Origin: Coprinellus micaceus
Lineage: Eukaryota; Basidiomycota; Agaricomycetes; Agaricales; Psathyrellaceae
DNA length: 64,000 bases
Assembly: GCA_951394405.1 (NCBI GenBank)
Contig: OX596335.1
Location: forward strand, 2,480,001-2,544,000
Direction of reading: 5' to 3'
Position numbers and translations under genes: made by a program. Below are positions 62,938 through 64,000 of this stretch, in pieces. The notes beneath the pieces were generated by a model that saw only the letters and a list, made by a program, of their open reading frames with translations, searched no databases and had not been told where the DNA came from. How positions within the stretch are numbered: the first letter of the stretch is position 1; each line of letters opens with the position of its first letter.

Positions 62938-64000
62938 ATGGAGGAAAGACAGGGCAATGGCATCCGACCTCAAATCTCGCGCGAGCGAGAACGCCATGCC
63001 CATGGTACCTCAAAGAATCGCCACACATGTCCCCGTTACAGCAGCCCAGGCGGCACAATCATGGCGTCCCACTGGTGCCTGGAAGTGGACGGTAGGACTG
63101 GGCATTCGAGGTTGCACGAATATTGTAAATCTCAGTAATCGTGAGCCCTCTTCGCCGTGCCTCGTGCCCTTTGCCACGATACTCATTGTGCCACTCGCCC
63201 ATCCAGCCCAGAAGAAGTCTGCCAGAACGTACTTTGGAACCGGGACAATTGGCACTCAAGAGCTCGAGTACATCTGCAAATCGTGAGCTTACAGGTGTTA
63301 TGTCGAAAGAGTGTGCAGTTGACATCGGTCTTGATCAGATGGCAGCAGAATACCGAAATGCCAGAATTTGTCAATGAAATCTCGCTCTTCAAAGCCCAGC
63401 TCGCACCCCTGCAAGGCGTCTACGTCCCCAATATCATTGGCATCTACGCTGGCCTTGACGTGGTCAACGTCCTCATGGAATTGCCTCACCCCGCCTTCTG
63501 GATGCACGCATCAGACGACATGCCAGATGTCCTCAAGAAACGATGCATTGACTGCTTCGAGAGAATTCATGCCGCAGGCGTCTTGTACGGCAAAGTTCAA
63601 CTCAGCCATATCATCGTAGGCGCCGACGCCCGTGTAACCCTCGTCAACTTCGAACACGCCGCCGTCCTTGACCCCTTGCCCCAATTTTGCCAAAAGAAGA
63701 CAACTCCCGACAAACTCCGCTTGGAGATGCGCCAGGTCAAATATCTTCTCAACTACGACAAGGCCAGGGAAAAGGAGCAGCAGAAGTGGATTGGGTACAA
63801 GGCGAGAAAGGACTGGAACGAAAAGGAGCAAATGCGTGCCTCTAGGGAACCAGGGTATACGCCACAGTGTCTGGCTGAACCAGAGGATGATATCCTCAAC
63901 CCCCCCGTCGACCCTCGCAGGACCAAAGGATGGATCGATTCCAGGTACAAGGCTGACCGATTCGTCGTTCCAACCATCACGCCCGAGTTTTTCACCAATG
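62938..64000 (+). CDS. Protein-kinase-fold protein with degenerate catalytic motifs (3' end outside window)
   Basis: The part from 63207 is one open frame to the window end. It carries MPEFVNEISLFKAQLAPLQG (helix C region), VYVPNIIGIYAGLDVVNVLM, and the catalytic-loop equivalent HAAGVLYGKVQLSHIIVGAD then ARVTLVNFEHA. In active relatives of this fungal kinase-like group the loop reads HGD(L/V)-x-x-x-N/H and the metal motif is (I)DF; here they are YGKV and VNF, so both catalytic aspartates are missing. The N-terminal part is less sure. The best fit is an exon 62938-63134 (MEERQGNGIRPQISRERERH) joined by a 72-nt intron with donor GTAATC, and a further intron near 63286-63340 is possible. The C-terminus is rich in Lys/Glu and Pro. 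Confidence 0.6.

Noticed and set aside
63141..63377. Alternative reading frame in the kinase-like gene start, with a glycine-loop-like FGTGTIG in another frame
   Set aside because: That frame stops at once and does not connect to the kinase-fold block downstream.

Overview
This window is nuclear DNA of a filamentous basidiomycete, most likely an Agaricomycete. Genes are dense and split by many 48-60 nt introns with GT-AG (occasionally GC-AG) ends. Upstream regions are pyrimidine-rich. The content is eukaryotic and fungal: an RNAi-type RNA-dependent RNA polymerase, polyubiquitin, an ITC1-type chromatin subunit, TVP23, EMC7, DLT1 and UTP23. I rebuilt the exon structures by hand from splice sites and family conservation. 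In every complete gene model the exon lengths sum to a multiple of three.

Layout: 1-10.8 kb holds NOP7/Pescadillo (-, runs off the left edge), SmD2 (+), an RDR-family RNA polymerase with the DLDGD motif (-), and a 4E-T-like eIF4E-binding protein (+). 10.8-15.7 kb is gene-poor and carries a 371-bp Tc1/mariner-type MITE. 15.7-17.1 kb is a G1/S cyclin. 17.1-19.9 kb has no recognisable gene. 19.9-24.8 kb holds a Gfo/Idh/MocA oxidoreductase with 6- and 8-nt exons (-) and an unknown Ser/Pro-rich protein (+). 25.5-34.6 kb holds ITC1, an AVT-type amino acid transporter, eIF3k (-) and a WDR5/Swd3 protein.

34.85-36.9 kb is a polyubiquitin gene whose fourth repeat is split by a 1,005-bp TIR element with a TA target duplication. 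37.1-42.2 kb holds UTP23 (-), EMC7 (+), a short-chain dehydrogenase (-) and a small unknown protein (-). 42.6-50.4 kb is a tandem cluster of CAP/PR-1/SCP secreted proteins: two intact genes and three decayed copies. One decayed copy has a 1,004-bp CACTA-like element inside a normally 58-bp intron. 50.8-64 kb holds DLT1 (+), cytochrome b5 reductase (-), a dual-specificity phosphatase (+), TVP23 (-), an unknown multi-pass membrane protein (+), an unknown Agaricomycete protein (+) and the start of a kinase-fold protein with degenerate catalytic motifs (+).

Most genes are single-copy housekeeping functions: ribosome biogenesis, splicing, translation, chromatin, ER/Golgi and ubiquitin. Several are arranged as divergent pairs sharing 127-210 bp (eIF3k/Swd3, UTP23/EMC7, CBR1/phosphatase, TVP23/membrane protein). 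The fast-evolving part is the CAP cluster with its mobile elements, together with the transposon-broken polyubiquitin gene. I found no tRNA, rRNA or CRISPR array.
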